In this document: positions 9,791 through 22,212 of the stretch, piece by piece
Numbering within the stretch: the stretch's first letter is position 1
Layout: the number at the start of each line of letters is the position of its first letter
Source: Vermamoeba vermiformis
Lineage: Eukaryota > Tubulinea > Echinamoebida
Assembly: GCA_045837725.1 (NCBI GenBank)
Contig: JBEWZL010000119.1
Coordinates: forward strand, 124,001 to 188,000
Direction: 5' to 3'
DNA: 64,000 nt
The notes under the pieces: generated by a model
What the model saw: the letters and a program-made list of their open reading frames with translations, nothing else
Databases searched by the model: none
What the model was told of the DNA's origin: nothing
Made by a program: the position numbers and the translations under genes

Positions 9791-12700
9791 TTATTTCTCA
9801 ATGCGATCCTTTTTGCTCTTGGATCCTGCACAAAATAGAGTTAGCCTAATATATCGCTTAAAATAGTACTATATACGTACCAGACAAGTGTAAACTCTTG
9901 TTCTTAAGTTTCTTAATGTCAGTCTTATCAACAGATTCAGCTTGCAATTGAATGAGTTCGACCCACTCGTCACGTTCTTTACGAGTTGAGGCCGCAAATG
10001 TCATCTTGTCCTTCTTGTCCGTACGACACACGCCGAAGAGAAGGCCATCGTGTTTAGGATCAATAAGCTTAGGGTCTATTATGAGGTCAGAAAAAGTTGT
10101 CAAAAGTATGCGGATCGCACGGATCCAGATCCGACGTACCTGTTTCTTCGATGATCCAAACAAGGCAAGTACCAAGAGGTATTTGTTGTTTGACCATAAA
10201 TTTATCGAGTTCTTCTTTAGCAATCAATAAGAAATCGCTAAATAAGAAGAATATTCGACGTGAATTTCCTTTTGTCTTCACAACACCGCTCTTTGAATCT
10301 GACACCGATGAGATCAAATCGAACGCGCCTTGACTGATAAATCGACGCTTAGGATCGATAATATCAAAGTCCTATATTTATAAAAGGAAATATGATTAGA
10401 TCCAATTTTTTTCACAGAACTCCCAAAGTTTTGCGAACCGTGTTCGGGTCAATGAAAGTCAACGCGAACTTAAATCTCGAAATAATATCTCGATTTGAAA
10501 CTTACTTGTTTCTTTTCAAAAACGATTTTTTCATCGAGTTTGGCCAATTTGATTTGATTTTCAATAATTCTTCGCTCTTCGTTCAATCTAGCCACGACTT
10601 CTTCGACCTTTTTGATGGCGTTGCTCAAACCTTCGTGGTCCATATGATCCTTTGGCGTGTATTTGAGCAATTCTTTCAGCAGCAAAGGATAACGGCAAAT
10701 ACGTTGAATAGGCGTGATCAAAAATGAGTTCAAGTCCAATGAACGGCACTCAGGGTCGTTGACTTTGTCGTCCAAGAACTTGTTGAACTTTGGATTTTCA
10801 CGCTTGACTTGTTCGACTCGTTTGACAGCCTCAGATTGATTGTAGCAGTATACTGTATACATCTTGAAATAATCCGCGAGCTTCAAAAACACTTGGCCGG
10901 CTTGTTGTTCCGCAGGCGGCAGTTCTGTGAAAGATTATTAGTACTCATTAATATACGTTAAAATTGACTTACTATGCATAGACTTTGAGTTGTTTCAACA
11001 CTTCTTCGTTGACACCGACTAAAATCTGAATGTTCGAGAAGATCAAAGTGCTGTCTTGAGCAGTGATGATTTGTTGACTGATCAACGGCTCCATGAATTT
11101 CTAAAAAAGGAAATATTAGCTCACGTATTAGTCCTTGCCTAGCTCTCCACGAAACATACTCTAACAAGAATCTTCAAATCAGTGACGTAGTGTTCTTCGG
11201 TCTCAATCAGCTCGTCGAACACGTACTTTCGACGTGCCAAAATATCTTCACGTGATCGTTCCACGGGCTTGGGTGCTGCTGCGGGAGATGCAGAAGGCGA
11301 GGTTTGTGTAGGGGCAGCGAGTTCAGCTTGAAGAGTTGCTGAGGGCTTGAGTTCCACAGGCTCAGAACTGTTGCGATCACGTGTCACCGGTCTCTCAATA
11401 GAATCATCGCTGTGGTCTATAGCACGTGTTATAACACTATAATACGATCACTAATAATATTATCTTACCATCGTGAGCCTGACCGTTCTCAGGGGCAGAC
11501 AGATCTTTCGTGCCGTTCTTGATCAGATCTTCCAACAAGTGATATCGCTCGCTGTAATATTTCTCGTCTTGGCCGCTCTTAGTGTCATTAACTAGATCAA
11601 CTAGCTTCCATAACAACACTTTAACGCGTTCAGCCTCGACGTCAACTTTGCCTTGCTTGGGCGGGACGGGTGGTGCAGATCCCTTTTCTCTCGAGGCACG
11701 TGGTGGGATTGGCGGAGGCGGTGTTGCTGATCCACGTGGTATTCGGGGTGGTGTCTGAGCAGGACTAGGATTCAGACTTGCAGACTTCGCTTCAGCCTCG
11801 CGTCGTTCGTTGTCTTCGCGCTGTTGACGACGAAGTTGGCGCCTAAAATTAAAAACTCGTATTAGCTTCATATTAATATAATCATCTAAATATCTTGTGA
11901 TTAATTAATAGGTATGCTCCAGATTGAAAAATCTAGGCGTTAGGAATTTCCATAAAAGGAAATTTTCTCAAAGCGGATCTGGGAGATTACGTACAGCTCT
12001 TCCAAAGCAGCGGAACGTTCCTCTTCGAGTCTTTGTCGTTCAATCTCGAGTTGAATCTCACGACGTCGTTTTTCTTCTTCTAATCTTTGTCGTTCGACTT
12101 CGAGTTCTTTTTCTCGTTGCATTTTTTCTGCCTCGAGTCTCTTACGCTCAGCTTCTAACTCCGTCTCTCGCTTTAATTTTTCTTCCTCTAATTTTTGACG
12201 TTCAGCTAAAAGTTCAGTTTCTCGTTTTAATTTCTCGGCTTCGAGTTTTTGTCGCTCAGCTTCAATCATTTTTTTCTTTTCCTCTTCTAATCGTCGTTTT
12301 TCATCTTCAAGTTGTTGTTTCAACGATTCTTCTTGTAATTTTCTCTGTTGTTCAAACTTCAACTTTTCTTCTTCAATCTTTTGTCGCTCAGCTTCAAGTT
12401 GTTTTTGATGTGACTCTTGTTCGCGTTTGCGGCGCTCTTCTTCTTGCTTCAAACGCTCTTGCATTCGTCTCATTTCTTCTTGTTCTTGTTGTCTGCGAAT
12501 AGCTTCGAGTCTCTGTTGCTCTTCTTGACGTGCCAAAGCAGCCGGATCCATCTCACCACTACGTGTCAAAAGGACTCCTCCTGAGCCATAACTAGCTGAG
12601 CTACTCGGGGCCGATCCAAGTGTAGCATTGGCTATTCATATTATGAAATATTAGTCTCGATATTATAACGAAAACAGCCGGATCCAGATCCGTGAAAAAA

Positions 12701-14642
12701 TAAGATCTGGATCGATTTAAAGTCATTTGAATGTTGCTTACCAGGATACATAATATGCAAGTCTACGGCCTTTTGATTTTCGAATGGATATCCAGCGAGC
12801 AAATAAGCTTGAGAGCCGTCAATCATCGTCAAACTTTGACCGTATCGACCGGACGGCTTCTTGCCAGTCTCTTGGACGACACGCCAGCTATTTCGTGCCA
12901 AATCAAACACGACACAGTCAGCGACGACACCTTCTGCATTATAACCGCCCCACACGAGCAAATACGTGCCGTCATTGGGCGAGGTGTATGTGATCATGGA
13001 GTGGTGCGCACGAGGGATTGGCAACTCCGCTGTTTGCGAGAGATCGATCTCGCGCCACGTGAATGTTGCTATAAATAGATCGTTAACAAAAGTATAATAT
13101 CAAAAAACGTTCGCAAAGCTACTATCATCGGAAGAAATAATTTTAAAAATTAAATCGAAAATTCATCAATTATTTTCGGGTTTAAATCAAGTAAAGTCGA
13201 TATTATTTGTATATATTACTGCTATAGTATTATACTTACTAAGATTAAGGCAATAAAGATCGTTCAAAAAAGCTCCATCATTGCCCAAGCCACCAAACAG
13301 CCACACTTCATCGTCTACTTTGATTGTGGTGTGATAACATCTTGGGGGCGGTACTTTTCCCGCGCAATCTCTTTTTGTCCATTTGTTTTTGTCAAATCTC
13401 TCTGCAATGCAATTCGTCAGAAAATATTAATTAAAATCAATCTAGCAATTATTCATGGTCATTTTAAACTGCATTGCATAATATTAACTTTCTATGCTCT
13501 TTTTACGTCGTTAAGATTAAATTACTATTTTAAAGCCGATTCAATTTTGATTTAAATAAATTGATGGCGAGTTTTCCATAGGAAACAATTACTACTATCG
13601 ATCTAAATGGCTATTGTAAGTATCTAAATGTGCTACTTACGTAATGAGAATGTATGTACATCGTTGAAGCAAGTTAGATCAGCTGATCTGCCTCCAAAAA
13701 GTAACAACTGATCGTGCGTGTCGACATTGTGCGTATCCTTCAAATTAGCAGCGCAATATGTCACTAAAGAAGCACCTTCTCGCGGCACTGGTTTTTGACC
13801 GGTTGTTCTTGGCGCTGACCACAATAAAGTCGCTAAAATATTAAAAATTAATTTCGCGATCCAGTACACAACATTACTTAAAATACTATTATAATGAGGT
13901 ATTATATATCCATACTGCCACAATACGTACCTTCGTTTAATAGAAAGACTTCATCGTTGAATTTATTGTCGACTGACTTGCCGCCCATCAAATATAATCT
14001 GCCTTCAACTGACGCTGTCACGTGACCTTTAAGTGGCGGTGGCTGCGTGTCTAACAAAGCATTAAAATTAGTACGAAATTTCCTTTGTCACCGCAGATCC
14101 AAAATATTAGAATTAATTAAATTTAATAGGCCACAGATCGCAGCAAAAAATAAAGGATTGTTCAATAATCATACTTTTTCCCGATCCAGGGGCAGGCTTA
14201 ATCCATAATTTTGAGGGCTTAATTTGCAATACGCTTAAATCATTCAAGATTGCATTCGTTGAGGCGTCTTCTCCTCCGTAAATAATCAATTTCTGTCCAG
14301 AGGCTGAAAATGAGCACGAATGGCACATTCTAAATAATAATAAGGCCGTTAATAATTAGGATTAAATTAATCAATTTTGTGAGTCGGATAAACCCGTCCA
14401 GATATTTTAAATCGGCGGATGTGACACAGGGATACTGTAGTCATATTAAGTATTGATCTTGCGCGAATATTAAATCAATAACGATTTGAATTTAATTGTT
14501 ATTTTCGGTTGAAAGGTTGATCGAGTTCGGATGTCTCGAAAAATCGTTTCTGTTCGAATATCTTGCTTTAAATTTGCTATAAATATCCTTACCGTGCCGT
14601 AGGGCCTTTTGCCAATATAAGAGATGCAATAGGCCAGAGTTC
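9791..14642 (-). CDS. Kelch-repeat RhoGEF (Kelch, coiled coil, DH-PH)
   Basis: Guanine-nucleotide exchange factor for a Rho/Rac GTPase, linking to actin control. Exons, 5' to 3': 14642-14593, 14329-14175, 14050-13931, 13832-13641, 13401-13240, 13068-12742, 12631-11995, 11842-11469, 11416-11160, 11100-about 10979, 10924-10506, 10371-10140, 10075-9881, 9825-9791. About 1090 residues: Kelch blades with WLFGG, LLLFGG and LVWGG strands, a roughly 190-residue Glu/Arg/Lys/Gln coiled coil, a proline-rich stretch (TPPPPIPPR, a likely SH3 ligand), a DH domain starting RRKYVFDELIETEEHYV and containing ITPIQRICRYPLLLKELLKY, and a PH domain ending in DEWVELIQLQA. The junction at 10980/10924 inside DH breaks the frame: the best donor leaves phase 2 and the next exon needs phase 1, creating a stop. 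The first coding exon upstream of 14642 was not found. Kelch-RhoGEFs are known from amoebae. Confidence 0.85.
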
Positions 14643-15431
14643 CTATGAATAAAAAGATCAATATTCAAATTTGATAAATTTCGGATCTGACGTTTAATGG
14701 TCTATTAATTTAAATCGCTGTACTATTTATAAATGTGGTATAACATTATATGATATAGCGAATTTGATGGGACACGAGCTCAATTATTATTACAAATAAA
14801 AATCAATTGTCCCATCAATTATTAAAATGTGTATATTTGTATATTAGAATATAATCTGTAATTCTTATAAATATATCATTATTAAACAGATTGTGAAAAA
14901 TAAGTCAATAAATAAAAGCAAAATAATCACAATGGTGCAATCTGACACCAAACCAACTTTTCAATTTGGCGTTAAGCTTAAAAAATTCGTATATGTTCGC
15001 GTATTTAATTTTTCTATATGCTGTATATTATTGAAATCGTTTTTAGACCAGATGTCGCACTTACTCCCGATTCCATCTTAGGGAAAATTACAGAGGTGAT
15101 GCGTCTATTTACAGGCTTCAGAGTGAATGATTAATAATACAAATATATAGATATTAGAAAACAAATTGCTAATCTTTTGCTTTCGTTCTTTTCAGGTTCA
15201 GATCGATTAGCTTTGGATCAAAAACTTACGTCTTCTTGCTATTTCAAAATATTGCACAACGTCAAACTGATTCACTTTAGCACGTGTTGTACAAGATTAA
15301 GCTTCGGTTGAAAGAAGTTGCGAATTGTACCTTTCCGTTTAAATCTTAACCTCGCCAAAAATCTCGCCTGGATGTTGCGACTCGACGGCGAATTATTTCA
15401 ATTATGGCTATTTTTAACTCTTTATAATTGC
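14643..15431. other. Intergenic region with a possible small gene
   Basis: The missing first exon of the RhoGEF gene (minus strand) should lie here. On the plus strand, an ATG at 14932 in good context (CACAATGG) opens MVQSDTKPTFQFGVKLKKF, followed by a GTATAT donor, an AG acceptor at about 15047, and a second open stretch reading PDVALTPDSILGKITE in one frame. The two halves do not share a phase under the obvious splice, so I do not call a gene. The rest is AT-rich with nothing else visible. Confidence 0.3.
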
Positions 15432-18400
15432 TTACACGGTATTATAAGTTACAAATTTGCGAACAGTCTTTTGGTCTGAAGACCGTATGTTATCCAGGTA
15501 CAAATAAGCGCCACCAGCGTATCCAACAACCACCGTCGAGGCTGTATCAGTTCTGGCATTTAATAGTTGCAATACGACGCTCTTAGTCTCGCCTGTCTTG
15601 TTGAGCATTAAGCCCCAAGCGGCAATGCCTGTTCGCGCCGGATCGGTTGCCCAGTCGAAGTTGCCTCGAATCCAGAATACGAAGCGTAAATTCTGCAAGC
15701 GGTATAAATTCCTTAAAGCTATAGATATAATTGTGAGTATAATTAAGGCGAAGAGACGCAATAACGTACTTTCAACACCAACAGCTCCAGGCAACTTCAG
15801 TACTTGTAGGTTTGAATACTGTTGTATAATAATACGCACTGTAACGTCGGTCAGGTACGTCTCTTCTATGGCCAAGTGTTGCAATGATTGTGATGCGGCG
15901 TGTTCTTCCACCGCGAACGCTTGATCCGTAATTTTTGAGCTCCACGAGACCTTGAGTTTCTTCAATGACCATCCGTACTTCAATATATATCGTATCGATT
16001 CATTGGTGAGCTAAAGAGAGTAATTAGTTCAACCTCGGACTGCGCGTTGGAACGTACATTTGAACAGTGAGAAACATTCAAGTCGGTCAGTTGCGGCAAT
16101 ATTGACTCCAAACACAGGATACCTTCGTCATTGACCGGCGTTGATTTGAGTGACAACCGTCGGATATTATCTAAGATAGCGACATGTGCAAGACCTGTAA
16201 ATGTTAGCAGAGTAAAAAAGCTATCAGAAGTCACGTACCAGCACTGCTAACGTTCGTGTAAGCCAACTTCACAACCTCCAAATTAGGACAAGCCGCCAAT
16301 GCCTCGCAGCATCTATCATTGAATGTTGACCCCTTAGCGTCGAATACAACTAACTCTGGAGATCGCTGAAGAATTCCAACTAGTACGTGCAGCGAAATCG
16401 AAGAAGTACCTTTTTGCACTATTAATTTTTTAAGCTTGAAGGGACCGGTGCAACTAATATCTTGTTCTGTAAGATTGACTCCCACAATTGTCTAAACTTC
16501 TGTTAGAAATGCAGCTACCTCTAATGATCATTCTTACCAAACTTGTTAAATTAGTGAGATTTTGTAGTAAGCCATTGATTGGCTCTACGACACATCCAGG
16601 GCCCAAATAAAGTTCCTCGATTTGTCGCACAGAGTTTGCTAGTAAAGACACACGGTCTCCCTTTAAGACTGACCTGTCTAGTTTCAATGACCTCAAATTC
16701 ATCTTCGCAGCTAGCCAATGACATAACTCAGGTCCTAACGGGTCATAATATTGGTAATTAATCTAAATAAATCCTTGTCAGCTTTGCTTTTAATAGTTCC
16801 TCGTGGATGCGGGACTTACCGACAATCTTGTTAGATATCTTGCTGACAAGTAGTTGACGCGATTCGGTGGTATTTTTAAGGTAACATTATGAAGCTCTCG
16901 TAGATTAGGCAACGATCCAATCAGCTCTTCGCAATCTCCATTATACGAGAATCCTAGCGGACCCGCCTCCAAAGTTTCCAACAACATACACCGCTTGAGT
17001 AGTTCAAGTAGCACGGTGTCCTTAATAAAAGCATCGGCCACATTTAATCGCCTCAAGTTTCTGAGCTTCGGGAACAATTGTATATACATCCAACTTGCGC
17101 AGTGCTTTGTTAAAGTGACACTCGTGATGTCGTCGAAAATCTCTTCAGATAAGACTGGACGCCCAGATAATAGGTCGTTATCGTTAGATAACATAATTCC
17201 CAAGAAATAAGGGTGCATTAATTGTTGCAGTAAGATGACGTACTCCGGATCTCGATTGAATTTTTCGTACAGAGGCACTAAGTAGCGGAAACAAAGTCCT
17301 CCAAAGTCTCTTAAGAACTGCTCCAAATTTAGCTGGTAGTCTATTGGCGATGACTCTAAGATCGTCCAAATACTTTGCGTCAGTTTAACCAAAAAAGGAA
17401 GTACCATCTTTGCCTCCGCGAAATTGCTTTGTCGAGCCAGTATTCGACAAACGAACCTAAATGTAATAAAACTACTACCGTGTCCAATATTAGGCATCTC
17501 CATTAACTTTTGTAGTGCTATCTTGTACCCAAGCTCCGTCTCTTTGACGTCTTTTACACCACAATCCAGCCTCTCGACCATTTCTATTGGCTCTGCAAAT
17601 CTACTAATGTAACTGCGCTTGACAACAGGCTCAATCGATTCAATATCGTCACTTTGCACCACGTTACCTCTGTTGAGCATCAATTGAATTGACAAGCCGT
17701 TCCAGAAGGACTGTTTGAAAGTAATTCCCAACATTCGCGATAATTTCCGCAGCAAGACCTCCTGATCGATCTCGCTCTTCAATTCAATGTCCTTTAATTT
17801 GATCTCGTCCTTTGAGATGTAAAAGAAGCTGCTTTCCACTGTTTGTTTCAGCTCCACTGCCCAATACAAATCCGAGTCCTCAGACGAACCTAGAAGAAGA
17901 TTGAGGTAGCCGCATATTAAGCCATTGAGTGAGTTAGTATTAGTGTGCACGCCGAGTCGATCAAGTGCGCGCCTCATTAGCGCCCTTAGTACTGACTTGG
18001 CTGCCCTGGCAACTATTTCCGTCAATATGACCTCGCGCCAGCCATTTTTAGCCGGAAGATGCTGCCAAACCAGTCCCATGTGTCGCATATTGATCCCTCG
18101 CTTGTGCAAATAAGACGTAATATCAAAATCAATGCCTAAACGGTTCATTAGCATGACTTTTGGTTCTTCTTATGTCATTTACCTTCAGTCGGTACCCCGC
18201 TGAGCTCATGTGCCACCATTGGTATTGTGACAACAGTGTAATGCGTGAATGCAATTCGTATGTCCGCACTGAAGTTGCGTGCTGACGGATCCTTTCCGAG
18301 AAACACGCTGAACCCGTCAGAACAAAGAGGCGTGTTCCAATTTATAACGAGCTCCTCCCTCAACGCTCTGTATAGCCAAGATCCCTTCAACCTGACCATA

Positions 18401-19682
18401 ATTAGTTCGTGTCATTTGTTGCATACGTGACATACGAAGGTGGTTCTGGAGGCCACAATCTGGCAACGTCAACGATATAATATCGATCGTCCAAGCCTTT
18501 GTGAATCTCTATACACTTGTCAGTGAGCGAGCGTGGACTTGAATAAAACTTACCAATATCTGCCGGCAAATGTGTTCGGTATCCATCCGCGCGAACTTGA
18601 TGCAACTGTAAATTCAAACTCTTTCCTAAATCATCCATCTCATCATTCACATCGACGTCTTGTGAGTGAAAACTACGTCCTCCGTTGTTTGAACCGTAGA
18701 TAAGCGTTTGAGAACCAACTGGAAGTATGCTGATGGCAATAACTCGGAACCCTTTGTAATCAATTACACTCATCATAGGCACCTAAACAACGATATGCCT
18801 CAGCCATAAGTGTCCTCTATAGTCGCTACGTACGTTATATTTGTCATTTAGCCGCCTAAATACAGCACCCAAGCACTTGAGTTCGTGTCCCGCACTTTTC
18901 ATCGAATTGATATCGCCACCATACAGACCGACATTATCGAGCGAAAATTTGAATAAAATACCCTCTTGATAATATTTCAAGCCTCCTGCAACTCCCTGTA
19001 ATTTCATGAGCACAATCGTAAATAGATTGGACAACTTACTCCAATATTCGATGGCTTTATCGTCTTTTGCTCCGTCGGTAAATACTTCTCGTCTATTATA
19101 ATTCTAGCATATATAGTCGCTAATAAACGCGTTTTAATAAAGATGCCGAAATGTTATCTTTTGAACTAACCGGTCTGCAGGAATTCACGCTCCAATGCTG
19201 CTAGTCTTATTAAATCTCGCGCTACTGCATAGAATGGTTGTTTTTTGCGTAATGAAGAGCTAATTTGGACAAATCGTTGCGTCCAATTCAGTTTAACGTC
19301 ACTAGTAAGTGCCAAAGGAAGAAAAACTCGTTGTCCCTCTTTAATTTGTTTTAATAACCAATTAAAAAATCAAATATAATAAATAATACCTGATACTAAT
19401 TTTGCTAAATGATCTGGCACTTCTGGCGCCCTTGGGCTATTTACTACCATTTTTGGATCGTCGGACTGGTTGCTACTGTACCCTTTAGACTCGAGTTTAG
19501 TAAATTATTAATGCAAAATGTACGATCGTGCCATGTAAATATTCGTCTCCATAGTCATCTTGAGAATAAGTCTTGATTGCCGACAAATCCGAAGCTACAC
19601 TGTCATTGTCTGATTGCTGGTATATTAATAACTCGTCATCTGATCCTAACTCGGCATAGGAATCAATAAGATTGCCCTCCAT
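15432..19682 (-). CDS. CLU-domain protein fused to leucine-rich repeats
   Basis: About 1213 residues. Exons: 19682-19524, 19489-19390, 19338-19171, 19092-19040, 18995-18834, 18782-18554, 18508-18427, 18391-18183, 18156-16820, 16762-16538, 16491-16239, 16194-16058, 16010-15770, 15718-15432. The N-terminal half is the CLU (clustered mitochondria) domain: GILFKFSLDN, AGHELKCLG, the EIHKG-DRYYIVD-ARLWPPE motif and INMRHMGLVW followed by EIVARAAKS. CLU proteins bind mRNAs for mitochondrial proteins and keep mitochondria dispersed. From about residue 800 the protein carries leucine-rich repeats of the AMN1/F-box type (NLRSLKLDRS, NLEVVKLAYT, LQVLKLPGA) where normal CLU proteins have TPR repeats. 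The start is the first Met of an acidic first exon; an upstream exon cannot be excluded. The join at 18554/18508 restores the CLU consensus ADIEIHKG. Confidence 0.83.
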
Positions 19683-19841
19683 ATTGGGCGGACCTCTTGT
19701 GTTACCTCACAGGAATTCAAAATAAAAAAATATTTTTGAACGAACACCAATTTAATATTAATATTGGTCTCACATACCTTTACAATTAACATTATTTTAT
19801 TGATATGTACAAATTCACATATATCACAATCCTTGTAATGG

Positions 19842-20507
19842 CTATTTACAAGTCGTAAGAGTCCTCTTCGGGTACAACGAGACCTTAGGGAAGTGCGTTG
19901 ACAACGTCTTTAATTCCTTTTTGGTCCATTTATTGTAGACAGGACAGCCACGCAAATGTAAGCTCTGTAAATTCGTACATTGCTTCATTAACTTCACGAG
20001 AGCATTCGAAGTGACTTCAGTGCAACCAGTCAAATCGATTCTGATAAAGTAAATTAGAATAACAGTAATGATATTATATTTAAAGTATTTTTAATATTAA
20101 CTTACCTTTGTAGCTCGGAGCATTTGATTAACTCGAGCAAACCGGAGTCAGAAACCAAATTGCATTGAGTTAAATTAATTCTCGTTAACTTGGGGCAATT
20201 TGTTGATATCGACCGTAATGTTTTGTTTGTAATTTTGTTGCATTTTTTCAAATTTACGGATCTGACGTTGTTGTGACGCACGAAGAAATTGACCAAGTGC
20301 TGCATCAAAAATTAATATGATTCCAAAAAAATAAATGCTAATTATCCTTACCTTATCCTCAACGTTCGTTGGGAAGTTGATCTCTTGGATGTAGTTGCTT
20401 ACGACATTTTGGAAACTCTTGCAAACAGTCTCCAGTCGCAGTAACTCCTGCATCTTCAAGTGCGACAATATTTGCACCGTTATCTCTGTTGGTAAGTTCT
20501 CGACCAT
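19842..20507 (-). CDS. F-box / leucine-rich repeat protein (AMN1-like)
   Basis: Likely substrate receptor of an SCF ubiquitin ligase. Exons: 20507-20352, 20299-20106, 20040-19842, giving 182 residues. The F-box is at residues 1-45 (ENLPTEITVQILSHLKMQEL) and binds Skp1 in this family; at least three cysteine-containing LRRs follow (NLKKCNKITNKTL, NLTQCNLVSDSGL, DLTGCTEVTSNAL). The protein is short, with fewer repeats than most FBXL proteins. It lies just downstream of, and on the same strand as, the CLU-LRR gene region. The substrate is unknown. Confidence 0.85.
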
Positions 20508-20941
20508 CGTGCTACCTCATTGAAGTCATCAAGTGAGGGAACAAGGTGCGCATCCGCTTTTATCGCTGCGAGTTCTTTGGTTTTTCTCAGAAGGTTACGA
20601 GGAGTTGTCCGAGTCTCTTTCGGTTGCTTGTACCAAATTTCTTTGTGACGCACCAAGAACGTCGAAATTGAAAGGTTCAGCAACTTTTCCCTGTACGCAA
20701 AGCGAAAATCTTGTTACGTAAGATCTGGAGCAGCCTGACTTCCTTTGACCAGCTATTCGACAAGTCATTAGTAAAGCATATGCTAAACGATATCCATGCA
20801 ACTTCACCTGATCTCCTGCTATTTATCGTCATTCAAGCGAAATTTTTCTTTTCGAAATTATCTACTGCACGGACCACGAGATCTGAGGCAAATTCATATT
20901 ATTAAGTATTAATATTATCCAACGAATAAGTCCTAACAGCG
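20508..20941. other. Ambiguous region with open frames on both strands
   Basis: A minus-strand stretch (about 20703-20525) reads coherently through HKEIWYKQPKETRTTPRNLL and DAHLVPSLDDF, and ends at the F-box start codon. On the plus strand, 20711-20905 reads FDQLFDKSLVKHMLNDIHAT. Neither can be given a start codon and intron set with consistent phase, so no gene is called. A small or decayed gene is possible. Confidence 0.3.
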
Positions 20942-21996
20942 ATGTTCTCGAGTATCGTGACGCGTCACTTTGGCTCTTCCATCTCTCAAGGTAAATGATT
21001 TTCCGAACAACGATGAGCAAGAAAAATATTAGGCGCATAAAGAATTGGATTTGTTTTAGAGCCTGAAGCGGTAGATCAAATTATTCAAGAAATTTTTCAA
21101 AATTATTTCAAAAATTTCGTTTTCGGCAAGAGATAGCTCTGCATAATTTGATTGGATAAATATTAACAAATTATATCGCTAAAAAATATTTTCTACTCAA
21201 TAGTTACCGTGTTGAGATCGCGTGTCCAGACCAGTTTGCCGAAGCTCCTCTTCCGACGCCAAATCACCAAGAGGAATGTCTCATTCAGCAATAGAACCAA
21301 GCCCCCAAAGGCTGTCGCCTCCAACTTTACTGGTGATATACTGCTGTATTCTATTGACAGGTACAGTTGTCCAGATGGCCTACTAACGAGATCTCATTTG
21401 TTGCTTCTACTCACGTTCTAATCGCACAGAAAGCGTGTCCTAATGTTTGGTACGATCGCTTCGATAATGCAAATGGTGTTTTGGGGGAGCATGGCTGGTA
21501 AGTGGGTCGGGAGACATGTCACATCCCAAGCACGCGTAAATTCGAAAAGCATCTAACGCAGTGCTCTAGATCTATTATGGCAAATGTACAGTACATCTCC
21601 TACATGGAAGAAGGTCCTCTTATCAACCGGTGCTATCCTTTTGGGCTCATCCGTCATGTTCATTCGAAAGTACGAGATTTCGAAAATGCCTCGTGTACTG
21701 TGCAGTACTGTTACTAATTCTTTTTTAGGAGCTATGGCGAGCACTACATAAATAAGTTAGAATGGTTAGCAGGCCAGAATAAGCTGCGGATCGGCTATTA
21801 TAATTTCTGGTCGACGCCCAAAACCAAAGAAATTGATATGAGCGTGATTAAACAGATGGGTCGCGATAATAAGAATTGGTACTTATTTAAGACCACCGAA
21901 TCACGCTTATGGTACCTCCTCGATAAGACAGGCAAGGTTACTAACGAGAAGATCCTGAAATCGGTGCTCAATGGACAAACCCCGACATCACTTTAA
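20942..21996 (+). CDS. TMEM223: TMEM223-like mitochondrial inner-membrane protein
   Basis: Exons: 20942-20990, 21204-21360, 21430-21497, 21570-21669, 21729-21996; phases agree and give 213 residues, close to human TMEM223. The N-terminus is rich in Arg and Ser and lacks acidic residues, as expected for a mitochondrial presequence. Then DILLYSIDRKRVLMFG leads into the first membrane helix with VFWGSMA, a second helix follows (LLSTGAILLGSSVMFIRK), and the C-terminal part ends in LWYLLDKTGKVTNEKIL. The order D-LLY-DR, VFW-SMA and LLDK-G is that of TMEM223, which in animals helps complex IV assembly and COX1 translation. The role here is inferred from that. A frame inside intron 1 (EPEAVDQIIQE) could be an alternative exon. 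Confidence 0.8.
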
Positions 21997-22181
21997 GCAA
22001 CCTGTACATAAGTAAATATTCAATTAAAGTAATGCGCTCCCGCTCAAAAATGAGTGTGGTGAAGTTTCCATGTAACGGCTATGTTTTATGGATTTTGGGC
22101 AAAATTCCTTCGGAGGATCGTTTTTTCTCGGTCATGCCGTATTTGGTGTTAGCACAAAGGATTTTTTGTATGACCGAGTGC

Positions 22182-22189
22182 TATAAATT
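22182..22189 (+). promoter_or_regulatory. TATA-like element TATAAATT
   Basis: TATAAATT lies 31 bases before the start codon of the double-BTB gene at 22213. Its closeness implies a very short 5' leader if it is used. Confidence 0.4.
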
Positions 22190-22212
22190 TTTTAAGCTAT
22201 TCGTGGAACAAC

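Noticed and set aside
11924-12502. Plus-strand frame of 192 codons
   Set aside because: Antisense of the Glu/Arg-rich coiled coil of the RhoGEF, which yields a long open Val/Leu-rich mirror frame.
22128-22176. Short inverted repeat CTCGGTCAT / ATGACCGAG before the double-BTB gene
   Set aside because: Only nine bases per arm with a long loop; could be chance, and no regulator is implied.
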